64,000 nt of DNA from Spirochaetaceae bacterium (GTDB lineage Bacteria; Spirochaetota; Leptospiria; Leptospirales; Leptonemataceae), in assembly GCA_002730875.1 (NCBI GenBank), contig PCBI01000002.1, positions 69,358 to 133,357 on the forward strand, in the 5' to 3' direction. The notes under the pieces are model-generated. The model did not search any database. It saw only the letters and a program-made list of their open reading frames with translations, and was not told the origin of the DNA. Shown here piece after piece: positions 33,629 to 41,460 of this stretch (positions are counted from its first letter, which is position 1; every line of letters begins with the position of its first letter). The position numbers and the translations under genes were made by a program.

Positions 33629-34282
33629 ATGGCCCATCTACTACTCTTTGATTTAATGGATACGGTAGTCATTGATCCCTTCTTCCCGGCTATACGAAGC
33701 TTGCTGGACGAAGAAGGAATCAAACAATGGGCATCGCTGCGCCGCCCCGGTATTTTTGAGGCCTTCGAAAAAGGCGAAATCTCCGAGAGTCAGTACTTCC
33801 GCGATTTCTATCGGGATGGTGATCTTCCGGATCATATGCCTTCGGTGGCCAAAATCAAAAAGCGTATGTTTGGCTCCGTGCGATTCCGACCCGGCATGAA
33901 GGAGCTACTGGACGATCTACTGCAAAGGCACGATCTGATTCTGGCTATAGCCTCCAATTACTCGGCCTGGTATCATGAGGTTTTCAGGCGCCGGCCCGAG
34001 CTGAACCGGTTTTCCTATCTTTTCTTTTCCTGCGAAATGGGCGTGCGGAAGCCCGATGCGGATTTCTTCGATATCATTGAGCGTTCCGTGCTCGATTCAC
34101 TGAGCCCGGATGTAACGCTGGATTCCATCTGGTTCTTTGACGATCGTCCGGCCAACCTGGAGCCGGCCCGCGAAAGGGGCTGGCGGGCCCATTTAGTGGG
34201 GATTCGAAGTTCCGATCCCCGGGATTCTGCCGCCATCCAGGATGAAGTCGTCCAGCCGCTCAGGCAAGCCGGCATTATTTAG
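33629..34282 (+). CDS. HAD-superfamily hydrolase
   Basis: 217 residues starting one base after the previous stop. Motif I is LLLFDLMDTVV: nucleophile D8 is present, but the position two residues on, usually the general acid/base Asp, is Met (M10), with D11 next to it. Motif II is ILAIASNYSAWY, motif III CEMGVRKPDADFF (K present), and motif IV WFFDDRPANLEPARERGW. A similar FD-x-MDT opening occurs in some plant and bacterial HAD proteins, so it is probably functional. Phosphatase activity is likely but the substrate is unknown. It ends the DinB/DedA-ATP-grasp run. Confidence 0.83.
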   Translation: MAHLLLFDLMDTVVIDPFFPAIRSLLDEEGIKQWASLRRPGIFEAFEKGEISESQYFRDFYRDGDLPDHMPSVAKIKKRMFGSVRFRPGMKELLDDLLQRHDLILAIASNYSAWYHEVFRRRPELNRFSYLFFSCEMGVRKPDADFFDIIERSVLDSLSPDVTLDSIWFFDDRPANLEPARERGWRAHLVGIRSSDPRDSAAIQDEVVQPLRQAGII

Positions 34283-34608
34283 CCGGACCATACCCGCGAA
34301 TGACCGGCAGGGAGTTTGCCGCCTCATCGCCCTGTTTTTGCGGCGCCGGTGACGGCCGTTTCTTTCCAGCTGCCAGTTACCAGCAACAGCTACCACGCCC
34401 TGGATTCTTTCAGGAATCTCTCATGGGCTACGGGCCGGGATTATGTCACATTTCATCCAGGGGCAAAAAAAAACCCCCGGGGGGGAATCCGGGGGCAGGA
34501 AGAGTGTTCATGCGAAAAGCGATTGGCGCGTTAGCGCTGCACGCTGGAATCAATGTAACGACTGCTCTGCTGCGGTCAAATCCAATTTTATTGCACTGCA
34601 CAAAAAAA
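34283..34608. other. Intergenic region between convergent genes, with a minus-strand terminator
   Basis: The 326 bases hold no convincing gene. The plus-strand frame across it lacks a ribosome site and crosses a G/A homopolymer-rich segment. The only clear element is a T-tailed hairpin on the minus strand at 34465-34495. About 110 bases of transcribed 3' region of the AAA+ gene therefore precede the terminator. Confidence 0.5.
34465..34495 (-). terminator. Strong intrinsic terminator of the AAA+ ATPase gene
   Basis: On the minus strand, CCCCCGG pairs with CCGGGGG (34489-34495 with 34474-34480) around an 8-base loop and is followed by nine T residues (plus strand A run 34465-34473). It lies 114-144 bases beyond the stop of the AAA+ gene. 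Reading in the plus direction there is no T tract, so it works one way only. Confidence 0.9.
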
Positions 34609-35901
34609 TCAGGAGGATCCGTTCATTCCGGCTCTTTTTTCCCGGAGTACTCTAATATATACTTCCGCCTCCGGTGCGCTCAGAGCCTGCTTTTTTTCGA
34701 TGAGCTGCCTGGCCCACCTGCGCTCGGCGCTTTCGCAGACATCCTGAATGGTTCTGCCGGACAGCCCATAGGACTCCTTTCCCAGGGTCAGGAGGGCCTC
34801 AGAGGGCAAATGAGCGGCATAGGACCGAAATATAGACGATCGCTCTTGTTCGTCAGGTAGCGGAAATTTTAGAATCTGGTCAAACCGACTGAGCAGCGCA
34901 TGGTCCAGGTCCTCGGCCCGGTTTGTGGCCCCCACGGTGAGCAACCCGCCGGTGCGGTCCAGGCCATCTATTTTGCGCAGCAAAACAGACAGTACTCGTC
35001 GGGTGGCTTCGAACAATCCGCTTTCCCGGGAAGTGGCCAGCGCATCGATTTCATCCAGAAACAGTATGCCCCTTTCGAAGAGGGCGGCGGTGTCAAAGAT
35101 CATGGCCAGGTTCTGAGCGCTTTGTCCGTAGAACTTGGAGAGGATGTTTTCTACTGGAACGTAAATGAGAGGTAAACCAGCGGCGCCGGCGGCCAGACGG
35201 GCCATGGTGGTCTTGCCAACCCCTGGCGGCCCTTCAAAGAGAATGGCGCCGGGGAGGTTGGCCGCTCCTTCGCCCCGGGTTAATCGGGCCACTCCTTCAA
35301 ATACGGACATATGCCGGGCGGGTAGTAGCAGGCATTCTTCTACTTCCTGTTTGATTGCGCTGTAGCCGGCAATAGGTCCCCAGGGATCCGATTCCCCGGA
35401 AGCCGAAGACTCGGGCGCAAAGACGGTAACGCCGAGTTGTTCGAGTTTCTTCGTGGGATCCAGCTGCTGATTGGCCGGATGAAATAACTGAAAAAGCTCA
35501 ATACAGATCTGTAGCTCCGATTCATTGAAGTTACCGGATCGCGAAGCTTCCACGCGAAAGTTGTTGGTGATGCTTACGAACTTAAATTTGATGCCGGACA
35601 GGAAGTTCTTTGTTTCATACAGGTTTGTGCCCAGGGATTGAAACACCGCATAGCCCGGATCCAGGGTATGCACGCGAATGTGCTCCAGGTGGTTCTTTAT
35701 CACCTTCAGACCTTCCAGAACCATTTCTTCCGGCATATCCTCGGGCATGAATTCAAACCGGGTTTCGCCTTTTTCGAAGGTTAGCTTTGGAATCTCCAGG
35801 CCTGCCTGTCCGCTACGGCTGGCAAATCGTTCAATTTCTGCTTCCAGCCGATCTCTGGCGTCCGAGTAGGCCAGATCCCCGGCCCGGGTATCTTGAGTCA
35901 T
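34609..35901 (-). CDS. AAA+ ATPase with a novel N-terminal domain
   Basis: 430 residues. The first 165 form an alpha/beta domain with no family I can name (KLTFEKGETRFEFMPEDMP, YETKNFLSGIKFKFVSITNNFRVEA). The AAA module follows: Walker A GPPGVGKTT with K230, a pore-loop-like LSKFYGQSAQN, Walker B GILFLDEIDALATS, sensor 1 VGATNRAEDLDHALLSRFD with the arginine finger, and a helical lid (LSGRTIQDVCESAERR). It is of the FtsH/Cdc48/katanin-like 'classic' clade but has no protease domain or second ring. It may remodel or unfold a protein selected by the N-domain. It is a single gene with its own terminator, divergent from DUF4416. Confidence 0.85.
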   Translation of the reverse strand: MTQDTRAGDLAYSDARDRLEAEIERFASRSGQAGLEIPKLTFEKGETRFEFMPEDMPEEMVLEGLKVIKNHLEHIRVHTLDPGYAVFQSLGTNLYETKNFLSGIKFKFVSITNNFRVEASRSGNFNESELQICIELFQLFHPANQQLDPTKKLEQLGVTVFAPESSASGESDPWGPIAGYSAIKQEVEECLLLPARHMSVFEGVARLTRGEGAANLPGAILFEGPPGVGKTTMARLAAGAAGLPLIYVPVENILSKFYGQSAQNLAMIFDTAALFERGILFLDEIDALATSRESGLFEATRRVLSVLLRKIDGLDRTGGLLTVGATNRAEDLDHALLSRFDQILKFPLPDEQERSSIFRSYAAHLPSEALLTLGKESYGLSGRTIQDVCESAERRWARQLIEKKQALSAPEAEVYIRVLREKRAGMNGSS

Positions 35902-35981
35902 GCACTGTAGCTTCCATTTTTCCCTTCTCCGGTCAAATTCTATTTGGCCCGTTCTATGGCCCCTGCATACTGGGCCGGTCT

Positions 35982-36515
35982 ATGTCAAGTAGCGGTAAAT
36001 GGAAGCCGGAGTTGGAAGAACCCGCAAGCGCCAGGTTGTACATATCCTGTGGTTATGACGACGAGGGTGCCCTGGACGAAATGCGCAAAAAGGTGACAGC
36101 CGAGTTTGGCACCATCGATTTTGAGGCAAAGACCGATGCCCTGGATCCGGTACCTTCGCTCTATTCATTTCCTGATCGGCAACATATGCATATCTTCTCC
36201 CTGGCCCGGCCCATTGGCCGCGAAGAAATGGTGGATATTCGAAAAAGGTGCATGGCCCTGGAATACAAGTATCAAGAGTATGGACTGCCAAAGGTTGAAC
36301 TGGATCCGGGCTATATTACCGAGTTTGCCGCCGTGCGAACCTGCCTTGAAGACGAGATCCACCGGGTGTATCTTTATGGCGGCGTCTACGCGGAGCCATT
36401 GCTCTACTTTGAAAGGTATTCCTTTCGTCCCTTTTTACATAGCCCGGAGTTCTATCGAAATACGGAAGTGCTGGCGCTTTTCAACGATATGCGACTGATC
36501 TACATCAGTTCCTGA
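35982..36515 (+). CDS. DUF4416 family protein
   Basis: The ATG at 35982 gives 177 residues; the frame is open upstream but that part overlaps the AAA+ gene on the other strand. Conserved features include ARLYISCGYDDEGALDEMRKKVTAEFGTIDFEAKT at the start, VELDPGYITEFAAVRTCLEDEIHRVYLYGGVYAEPLLYFE in the middle, and FRPFLHSPEFYRNTEVLALFNDMR at the end. They match the DUF4416 pattern, in which a DPGY and a late H-R-I/V-YL...YAE segment recur. Function of the family is unknown; it occurs mainly in spirochaetes, deltaproteobacteria and related groups. Confidence 0.85.
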   Translation: MSSSGKWKPELEEPASARLYISCGYDDEGALDEMRKKVTAEFGTIDFEAKTDALDPVPSLYSFPDRQHMHIFSLARPIGREEMVDIRKRCMALEYKYQEYGLPKVELDPGYITEFAAVRTCLEDEIHRVYLYGGVYAEPLLYFERYSFRPFLHSPEFYRNTEVLALFNDMRLIYISS

Positions 36516-36546
36516 TAGCCACCTGCAATGCGAAACGAAGAAATCA

Positions 36547-37341
36547 GTGCAGCGAGGACATAAAGCCACTATGAATAAGCACTTCCTTACGTTAGAGAAA
36601 GACCAGAGTTGCGCCCACCGGCCTCTGCCTGGATTGTCTGTAGATCGAATGTTACCTGGATTGTCTGGCGATCGAATGTCACCTGGTTTGCCTGGCGATG
36701 GGAAGACATGTTCTTCCTGCGCTGGCCGGATCGAATACGGATTTCTTACCAGGCTCCGATTTCTACCGGCAATCATGGCTCTGATGTCGATGACCGTCTT
36801 ATCATACTGCAATAATGGTCCTCTGGAAGTGCAGGCGTCGCTATTCTGTCCCGACTACAGCGCCCAGGACGATGCTTGCCAGAATCTACATTTTGAGGAT
36901 GTGGAGGACTCGGATAATACCATCATGGCCCGATTCTCCGAAAGCCGATTTGCCGGCATCAAAACCTGGAAGGAATGGAATCATTACATCTACTTTGAAG
37001 AGCCCATTACCGTGGGCTTCCTGTTACGGTGGAATAGGCCGGCCGGTCTTGAAGAGCGTAGCTCGCTTAGAAATGACCTTCGTTGCGTTTACACAATCAG
37101 TCATCCCGAGACCCAGGTGTCCATTCGGGGAGAATTGGAGGGCAAACGATTGGAAAGCGGTGGCCTGTGGTGCTTTGACTATCTGGGAACACTACTGGGC
37201 GAGCTGCAAAAGCAGGAAGGCGTACTCAAGCGGATTCCCGATCCGAATTATTTTCCGGTGGATTTGAAGCTTGAGGTAGAAAGCTCCAAAAAACATTTGC
37301 GGAGAGAGGTGACCCGCCGCATCCTCGTTTACTGGAGATAG
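36547..37341 (+). CDS. Putative lipoprotein with repeat-bearing 5' end
   Basis: 264 residues from the first possible ATG, but the signal sequence (FLTRLRFLPAIMALMSMTVLSYC, cysteine 88) lies far downstream of it. Between them runs a 27-bp tandem repeat (36628-36708) encoding LPGLSxDRM units. ATGs at 36649 and 36676 inside the repeat are likelier starts; the second gives 45 residues before the lipid cysteine. The mature part has ten or so cysteines and acidic patches (FCPDYSAQDDACQNLHFEDVEDSD) and no family I can name. It stops one base before the BFN gene (TAGTATG), so translation is coupled. Confidence 0.62.
   Translation: MQRGHKATMNKHFLTLEKDQSCAHRPLPGLSVDRMLPGLSGDRMSPGLPGDGKTCSSCAGRIEYGFLTRLRFLPAIMALMSMTVLSYCNNGPLEVQASLFCPDYSAQDDACQNLHFEDVEDSDNTIMARFSESRFAGIKTWKEWNHYIYFEEPITVGFLLRWNRPAGLEERSSLRNDLRCVYTISHPETQVSIRGELEGKRLESGGLWCFDYLGTLLGELQKQEGVLKRIPDPNYFPVDLKLEVESSKKHLRREVTRRILVYWR
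36628..36708 (+). repeat. 27-bp tandem repeat, three copies, each with an ATG or near it
   Basis: Copies at 36628-36654, 36655-36681 and 36682-36708. The first two differ by a few bases and contain GATCGAATG; the third is more diverged (CCTGGTTTGCCTGGCGATGG). Like the 45-bp repeat at 25.3 kb it lies just before a lipoprotein signal, keeps the reading frame, and includes CCTGGCGAT or a close form. Confidence 0.88.
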
Positions 37342-37342
37342 T

Positions 37343-37936
37343 ATGTTGCCAGAGAATGCATTTGAGGTCACTATTTCAGACGTTTCCATAACCAATGTGG
37401 GGTTTGCCATCTTTTTGAAGCCTACCAGCGATAGCTCGGCCCGGGTGGTTCCTATCTTTATTGGGCCTCTGGAGACTTATTCCATATCCAGCGCTCTGGA
37501 CGGCGTTACCCCGCCCAGGCCCAACACCCATGATCTGATGATTCAAATGGTGCGCGAATTGGAAGCTCGCATACTACACGTTGTTATCAACGACATTATC
37601 GGTAATGTATTCTATGCGCGCATTGTGATTCAGTCCGAGGATGGAATCGTGGAATTGGATGCACGACCTTCGGATTCCGTGGCTCTGGCCATCCGAGCCC
37701 GATGTCCCATCTATATGCACGAGAAGGTGTACAAAGAAGCGGCGGTCACCATCGGCGACGAAGGTAAAACTGAAACGGCCGAAGAGTCGCTGGTGGAAGA
37801 AGAGGAAAGCCCCGCCGAGCCGGTATCGGAACTGGACCGACTGAAGGCCATGCTCCAGCGAGCGGTAGAGGCGGAAAACTTCGAAGAGGCCGCCCGGCTT
37901 AGAGATCAGATTCGCAACCTTTCCAGCGAAAACTAG
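37343..37936 (+). CDS. Bifunctional nuclease (BFN/DUF151) domain protein with C-terminal UVR motif
   Basis: 197 residues. Residues 1-135 match the BFN/DUF151 fold: VTISDVSITNVGFAIFLKP, VVPIFIGPLETYSISSALDGV, RPNTHDLMIQMVRELEARI, and the conserved RPSDSVALAIRARCPIY. An acidic linker leads to a UvrB/UvrC motif at about 165-195 (LDRLKAMLQRAVEAENFEEAARLRDQIRNL), a helical hairpin used for protein contact. Family members have been described as nucleases or as regulators in plants; in bacteria the role is open. The stop codon shares its CTAG palindrome with that of the convergent DUF1801 gene. Confidence 0.88.
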   Translation: MLPENAFEVTISDVSITNVGFAIFLKPTSDSSARVVPIFIGPLETYSISSALDGVTPPRPNTHDLMIQMVRELEARILHVVINDIIGNVFYARIVIQSEDGIVELDARPSDSVALAIRARCPIYMHEKVYKEAAVTIGDEGKTETAEESLVEEEESPAEPVSELDRLKAMLQRAVEAENFEEAARLRDQIRNLSSEN

Positions 37937-38493
37937 CTTTCGCCGCGATTTTTCGCAGCCGTCTTCTTGCCGACCGCCTTTTTAGCGGGCCTTTTGGCAT
38001 TCACTGGCCTCTTCTTGGAAGGCGCCTTAGTTTTTGCCGAGCGTTGCGCGCCGGATCTTGCCTTCGCGTACCTTTCCAGGAAAGCATCCACAGGCCAGCG
38101 CCGTATTTCATCGCAAACTACATCCAGGGCCAGGTCCTCTGCGTTGCGAAATCGAACACAGCATTTTCCCATATCCAGTTTCTTTCCGGACTCTGAGTAT
38201 TTCTTGCGAAACAGCTCTTCCTCTTTGCCGTAAACGCACATCATGTAGATGGCCATGTAGTTTTTCTGCGATGCCAGGCTGAGAAAGGGAACGGGGGTGT
38301 CGGGTTTTCCCAGATATCCCTCGGGATAAAGCTTCAACGGCACAACGTAGGAGATCATTCCGTATTGCATCGTCTCTTTGTAGCCAGCAGGCAGGGCTGC
38401 TTTGATGGATTGGCGGATTTTTTGCAGTTGCTTCTTTCGTTCCGGCGGAAGCTCCTTTAGATATTCGCTGACCGTTTCTGCCGAACTTTGCAC
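37933..38493 (-). CDS. DUF1801 family protein with basic Lys/Ala-rich tail
   Basis: GTG at 38493 gives 186 residues starting QSSAETVSEYLKELPPERKKQLQKIRQSI, the normal DUF1801 opening. The upstream TTG at 38568 would add a Pro-rich stretch and is less likely. The fold continues with GYKETMQYGMISYVVPLKLYPEGYL, NYMAIYMMCVYG, and KLDMGKCCVRFRNAEDLALDVV. A C-terminal tail of about 40 residues is histone H1-like (repeated KKAPSKKRP-type, no hydrophobics), which may bind nucleic acid. The family's function is uncertain; some members are called iron chaperone-like. Stops overlap with the BFN gene. Confidence 0.8.
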   Translation of the reverse strand: MQSSAETVSEYLKELPPERKKQLQKIRQSIKAALPAGYKETMQYGMISYVVPLKLYPEGYLGKPDTPVPFLSLASQKNYMAIYMMCVYGKEEELFRKKYSESGKKLDMGKCCVRFRNAEDLALDVVCDEIRRWPVDAFLERYAKARSGAQRSAKTKAPSKKRPVNAKRPAKKAVGKKTAAKNRGES

Positions 38494-38616
38494 TTTTCGC
38501 CTCTGAAACCCGTTGGATTTGGGACCTGGAACCGGGGCGGCAGAAACGTTTGCCGGCGGTCGGAACAAGGGTCCGCACTTAAGCTATGGATGTAGCTACA
38601 GATTCTCTTTGCCGAT

Positions 38617-39234
38617 TCAACTTCTTTTTCTGGAAGGACGCTGCATCCTGCTTTTCCAGGGAATGTCATGACCGCCGGTCAGCTTGTGGCAGTAGCGGGC
38701 CAGAACAAACAGATAGTCCGAAAGCCGATTCACCCAGATCATTCCAATAGTCCCCAGAATAATCGATTCTCCGGTTTGCTCCATTTGGCGGTTCGCCGCC
38801 ACCAGCTTTCGTTCCAGTCGCCGACATACTGTACGGCCAATGTGGAATTGGGCAGATGCGGGGTCCCCTCCGGGAAGTATGAATTGCTTCATCTCGGGTA
38901 AGCTTTCGTTCATTTCGTCGATCCATCCTTCGATGCTGTCCACATCCGAAGCCAGGATAGAGCCCTCCTCGGTGGGAAAGCCGGCCAGCTCTGCGCCAAG
39001 CTCAAAAAGGAGACTCTGGATGCCGTGGATCTGCGCTTCGATCTTTTCGAAGTCCGGGCCGGCAATTCTTTCGGTTTGCGCTTCCTGCTGCATGAAGGAA
39101 AGGGCCAGGCCAATCACCGAGTTCAATTCATCGGAAGTGCCGTACAATTCTACTCGGAGGTGGTCTTTGTAAACTCGGGTTCCGTTTGCCAATCCGGTCT
39201 GGCCCTGGTCTCCGGTTTTTGTATAGATCTTCAT
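38617..39234 (-). CDS. Cob(I)alamin adenosyltransferase, PduO type
   Basis: The enzyme transfers the adenosyl group of ATP to cob(I)alamin, making coenzyme B12. 205 residues. Family signatures are IYTKTGDQGQTGLANG (ATP-binding N-terminus), ELYGTSDELNSVIG, ILPGGDPASAQFHIGRTVCRRLERKL (the conserved helix with the catalytic Arg), and WVNRLSDYLFVLARYCHKL. Together with the cobalamin riboswitch at 22.7 kb, this indicates that the organism takes up and activates B12. It may be in one transcript with tmk on the same strand, across a 131-base gap. Confidence 0.95.
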   Translation of the reverse strand: MKIYTKTGDQGQTGLANGTRVYKDHLRVELYGTSDELNSVIGLALSFMQQEAQTERIAGPDFEKIEAQIHGIQSLLFELGAELAGFPTEEGSILASDVDSIEGWIDEMNESLPEMKQFILPGGDPASAQFHIGRTVCRRLERKLVAANRQMEQTGESIILGTIGMIWVNRLSDYLFVLARYCHKLTGGHDIPWKSRMQRPSRKRS

Positions 39235-39365
39235 GGAAATCTCACCTGTTCTTTAATTTCTAGTATCGCGAGTTTGTGCATAGCGGTTCAGCTCTAGCCA
39301 GATTCCGGTATTTGATGACCGGTCTTTCGGATCTTGCCGCAAACGGTCTTCCGATACTGACAAAT

Positions 39366-40010
39366 TCATGGCAGGCCCGTCGCTTTGCGAATGGCTGAGA
39401 CGGCCAGCTCCAATACGGCGCTTTCGGACAAACTGGCATCAATGCGCTTACAGCTGGCCGGCAGGATGCTCCGGTAATTCTCATAGATTCGCTGTAACCG
39501 TTCCCGGCTCTCGAAATGCTCTTTTTCCTTTTCCGGCAGCCGTTTCTCGATTCGTTGCAGCGCCCGGTCCGGAGCAAGTTCCAGATAAATCACAATATCC
39601 GGTTCCGGAAAATGTTTTTGTCGGTTCAGGATCTCCTGTGCCTGCCCGGCGTCTCGTGCCTGGTAAGCGGCCGTGCTATAGATGTAGCGATCCTGAATTA
39701 CCGTTCTGCCTTCATTCAATGCAGGCTGAATATTATCCTGAACATTTGCTGCCCGATCGGTCAAGAACAGCTCCATCCATTCTTCGTCCGTGGCCGGGGC
39801 CGGCGCTTTTCCCTGCAAACAGGCCCTTATTTTCAATCCGCTGGGTAATTCCGTGGGTTCGCGAAGAAAACGCACCCGTGGATCCGGGCCCAATTCGTTT
39901 CTGAGATTCTGCCAAAGGGTGGTCTTGCCCGAGCCATCGATGCCTTCCAGAACCACAAAAAGGCCTTCCGAAGCCGATTCCGAAGTTTCTTCTTTTTTGA
40001 TAGCGGCCAT
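39366..40010 (-). CDS. tmk: Thymidylate kinase
   Basis: It phosphorylates dTMP to dTDP for DNA synthesis. From the ATG at 40010 the protein has 214 residues; the longer frame would overlap the divergent membrane-protein gene. The P-loop is FVVLEGIDGSGKTTLW, the DRX motif is VIQDRYIYSTAAYQ, and FLREPTELPSG gives the REP-type dTMP-binding loop. The LID is short (EKRLPEKEKEHFESRERLQRIYENY). It has an unusual charged N-terminal dozen residues (MAAIKKEETSESASEG). Start codons of tmk and the next gene lie 47 bases apart, back to back. Confidence 0.95.
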   Translation of the reverse strand: MAAIKKEETSESASEGLFVVLEGIDGSGKTTLWQNLRNELGPDPRVRFLREPTELPSGLKIRACLQGKAPAPATDEEWMELFLTDRAANVQDNIQPALNEGRTVIQDRYIYSTAAYQARDAGQAQEILNRQKHFPEPDIVIYLELAPDRALQRIEKRLPEKEKEHFESRERLQRIYENYRSILPASCKRIDASLSESAVLELAVSAIRKATGLP

Positions 40011-40056
40011 CGGTTTCCACTTTACCGCAGGGCGCGCTACTGTAAACTCTCCTCCC

Positions 40057-41460
40057 ATGGAAAAAAGGGCTCTGGAGCAGCTCTGGGATCAGAAAGAATC
40101 TGCCGGAAAAAAGAAGAAGTTAGTAGGTACAATCTACGAAATTCTTTTTGCTTTGGTGGCATTTACCAACCTGTGCCTGGTAGTATTCGACGCATCCTAT
40201 CTCTGGAAAATTCCCTATGTCCGAATGACCTTTAGGGATGTATACCTGGACTATGCCCCCGGGCTGGTAAAACGTTATGATCCCGTAAAAGGAATTGAAT
40301 CGCACAGATTCGTAGATTCCTATAACGAAGAATTAAAAAAACTAAAGAATGCTCTGTCTACTCTGGCCGAGAATCCCAATGACTTTGAGGCCCGTCAGGC
40401 TTCGCTGACCAGCCGCGAGGAACTGGTGGAAATGACGGTGGATATGATCAACCGTCGGGGAGTGGATAGCCACTTCTACCTGGCCGAAAAGGACGGAGTG
40501 CTGGAGCGCATGAAAAATATCATGCGCGAAGAGTATCCCAACGAGGACGATTCGGCCAAGGATGCCTTCCGGGAGTTCTTCAGCGCCGAGAACCTGACGC
40601 CAGAGAACTACAAAGAGAAGTTCCAATTCTTTGATTCAGAAGTAATGTACCTGATGAACCAGAACTATTTTCGCTGGATTGGCGAAGATGGCGAAAAGAA
40701 GGACTATTTCCATACGATCGACCTCTGGTTTGTTCTGTTCTTTCTTGTGGATTTCCTGGGACGTTGGGTGATGGCAATTGTACAGAAGCGCTATCGTCGC
40801 TGGTATTTGTTCCCGGTCCGTCAATCCTACGAAGTGTTTAATCTATTCCCGCCGCATCATGCTGCCTGGTTTAGACTCTTACGTGTAATCCCATTCTACA
40901 TGCGAATCCGTCAGAATGGCTGGCTCCCGGACGACGGTCTGGCTCCTGACATCATAAAGAGTAACGCATCCATCATCGCCGAAGAGATTAGCGGTCTGGT
41001 AGTGCTGAACGTCCTGGATCAAACCAAGGCTTCGCTCAAGAAGACTGGCATTCGTATGGAAGGCGAAACCCGGGATGCGGTAGAAAATCTTCTGAACAAT
41101 CAGATGGCCAGCGTTGCCAAGAAGGTAATGCCGGAATTGCAGCCCAGGATTTCGGAGATGGTGAGCTACTCCATCAACCGGGCAATGGAGCCATATCTGC
41201 TTTCGCCCATAGGCCCCATTGTTCGACTCATTCTCATGTCCGTTCATGCTACGGTAAACGACGGGCTGGAAGCGGCCCTGTCCGGTCCGGAAGGGACTGA
41301 GCGGCTGAGCCGAATCCTACAAGAGTCTGTGGCCAATATTATGGAAGATATGGGCGATCCCGAAACCCAGGAAGCTCTAATCGCCGACGTGATTCGAGTG
41401 CTGGACCGGGTACAGGAAGATGTACGCGAAAGCGTAGCCAACCGAAATGCCTCAAAATAG
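40057..41460 (+). CDS. Large membrane protein with voltage-sensor-like segment, unknown function
   Basis: 467 residues from the ATG at 40057. One membrane helix is at about 24-46. A charged soluble stretch (about 50-215) follows, then a second helix at 222-242 (DLWFVLFFLVDFLGRWVMAI). After it comes a basic, amphipathic segment WFRLLRVIPFYMRIRQN (271-287) that resembles the S4 of voltage-sensing domains. Residues 300-465 are soluble and helical, with regularly spaced acidic and hydrophobic residues. It is not a complete channel: no pore filter is visible. It overlaps rarA by 14 bases. Known relatives, if any, are annotated only as hypothetical as far as I can tell. Confidence 0.65.
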   Translation: MEKRALEQLWDQKESAGKKKKLVGTIYEILFALVAFTNLCLVVFDASYLWKIPYVRMTFRDVYLDYAPGLVKRYDPVKGIESHRFVDSYNEELKKLKNALSTLAENPNDFEARQASLTSREELVEMTVDMINRRGVDSHFYLAEKDGVLERMKNIMREEYPNEDDSAKDAFREFFSAENLTPENYKEKFQFFDSEVMYLMNQNYFRWIGEDGEKKDYFHTIDLWFVLFFLVDFLGRWVMAIVQKRYRRWYLFPVRQSYEVFNLFPPHHAAWFRLLRVIPFYMRIRQNGWLPDDGLAPDIIKSNASIIAEEISGLVVLNVLDQTKASLKKTGIRMEGETRDAVENLLNNQMASVAKKVMPELQPRISEMVSYSINRAMEPYLLSPIGPIVRLILMSVHATVNDGLEAALSGPEGTERLSRILQESVANIMEDMGDPETQEALIADVIRVLDRVQEDVRESVANRNASK

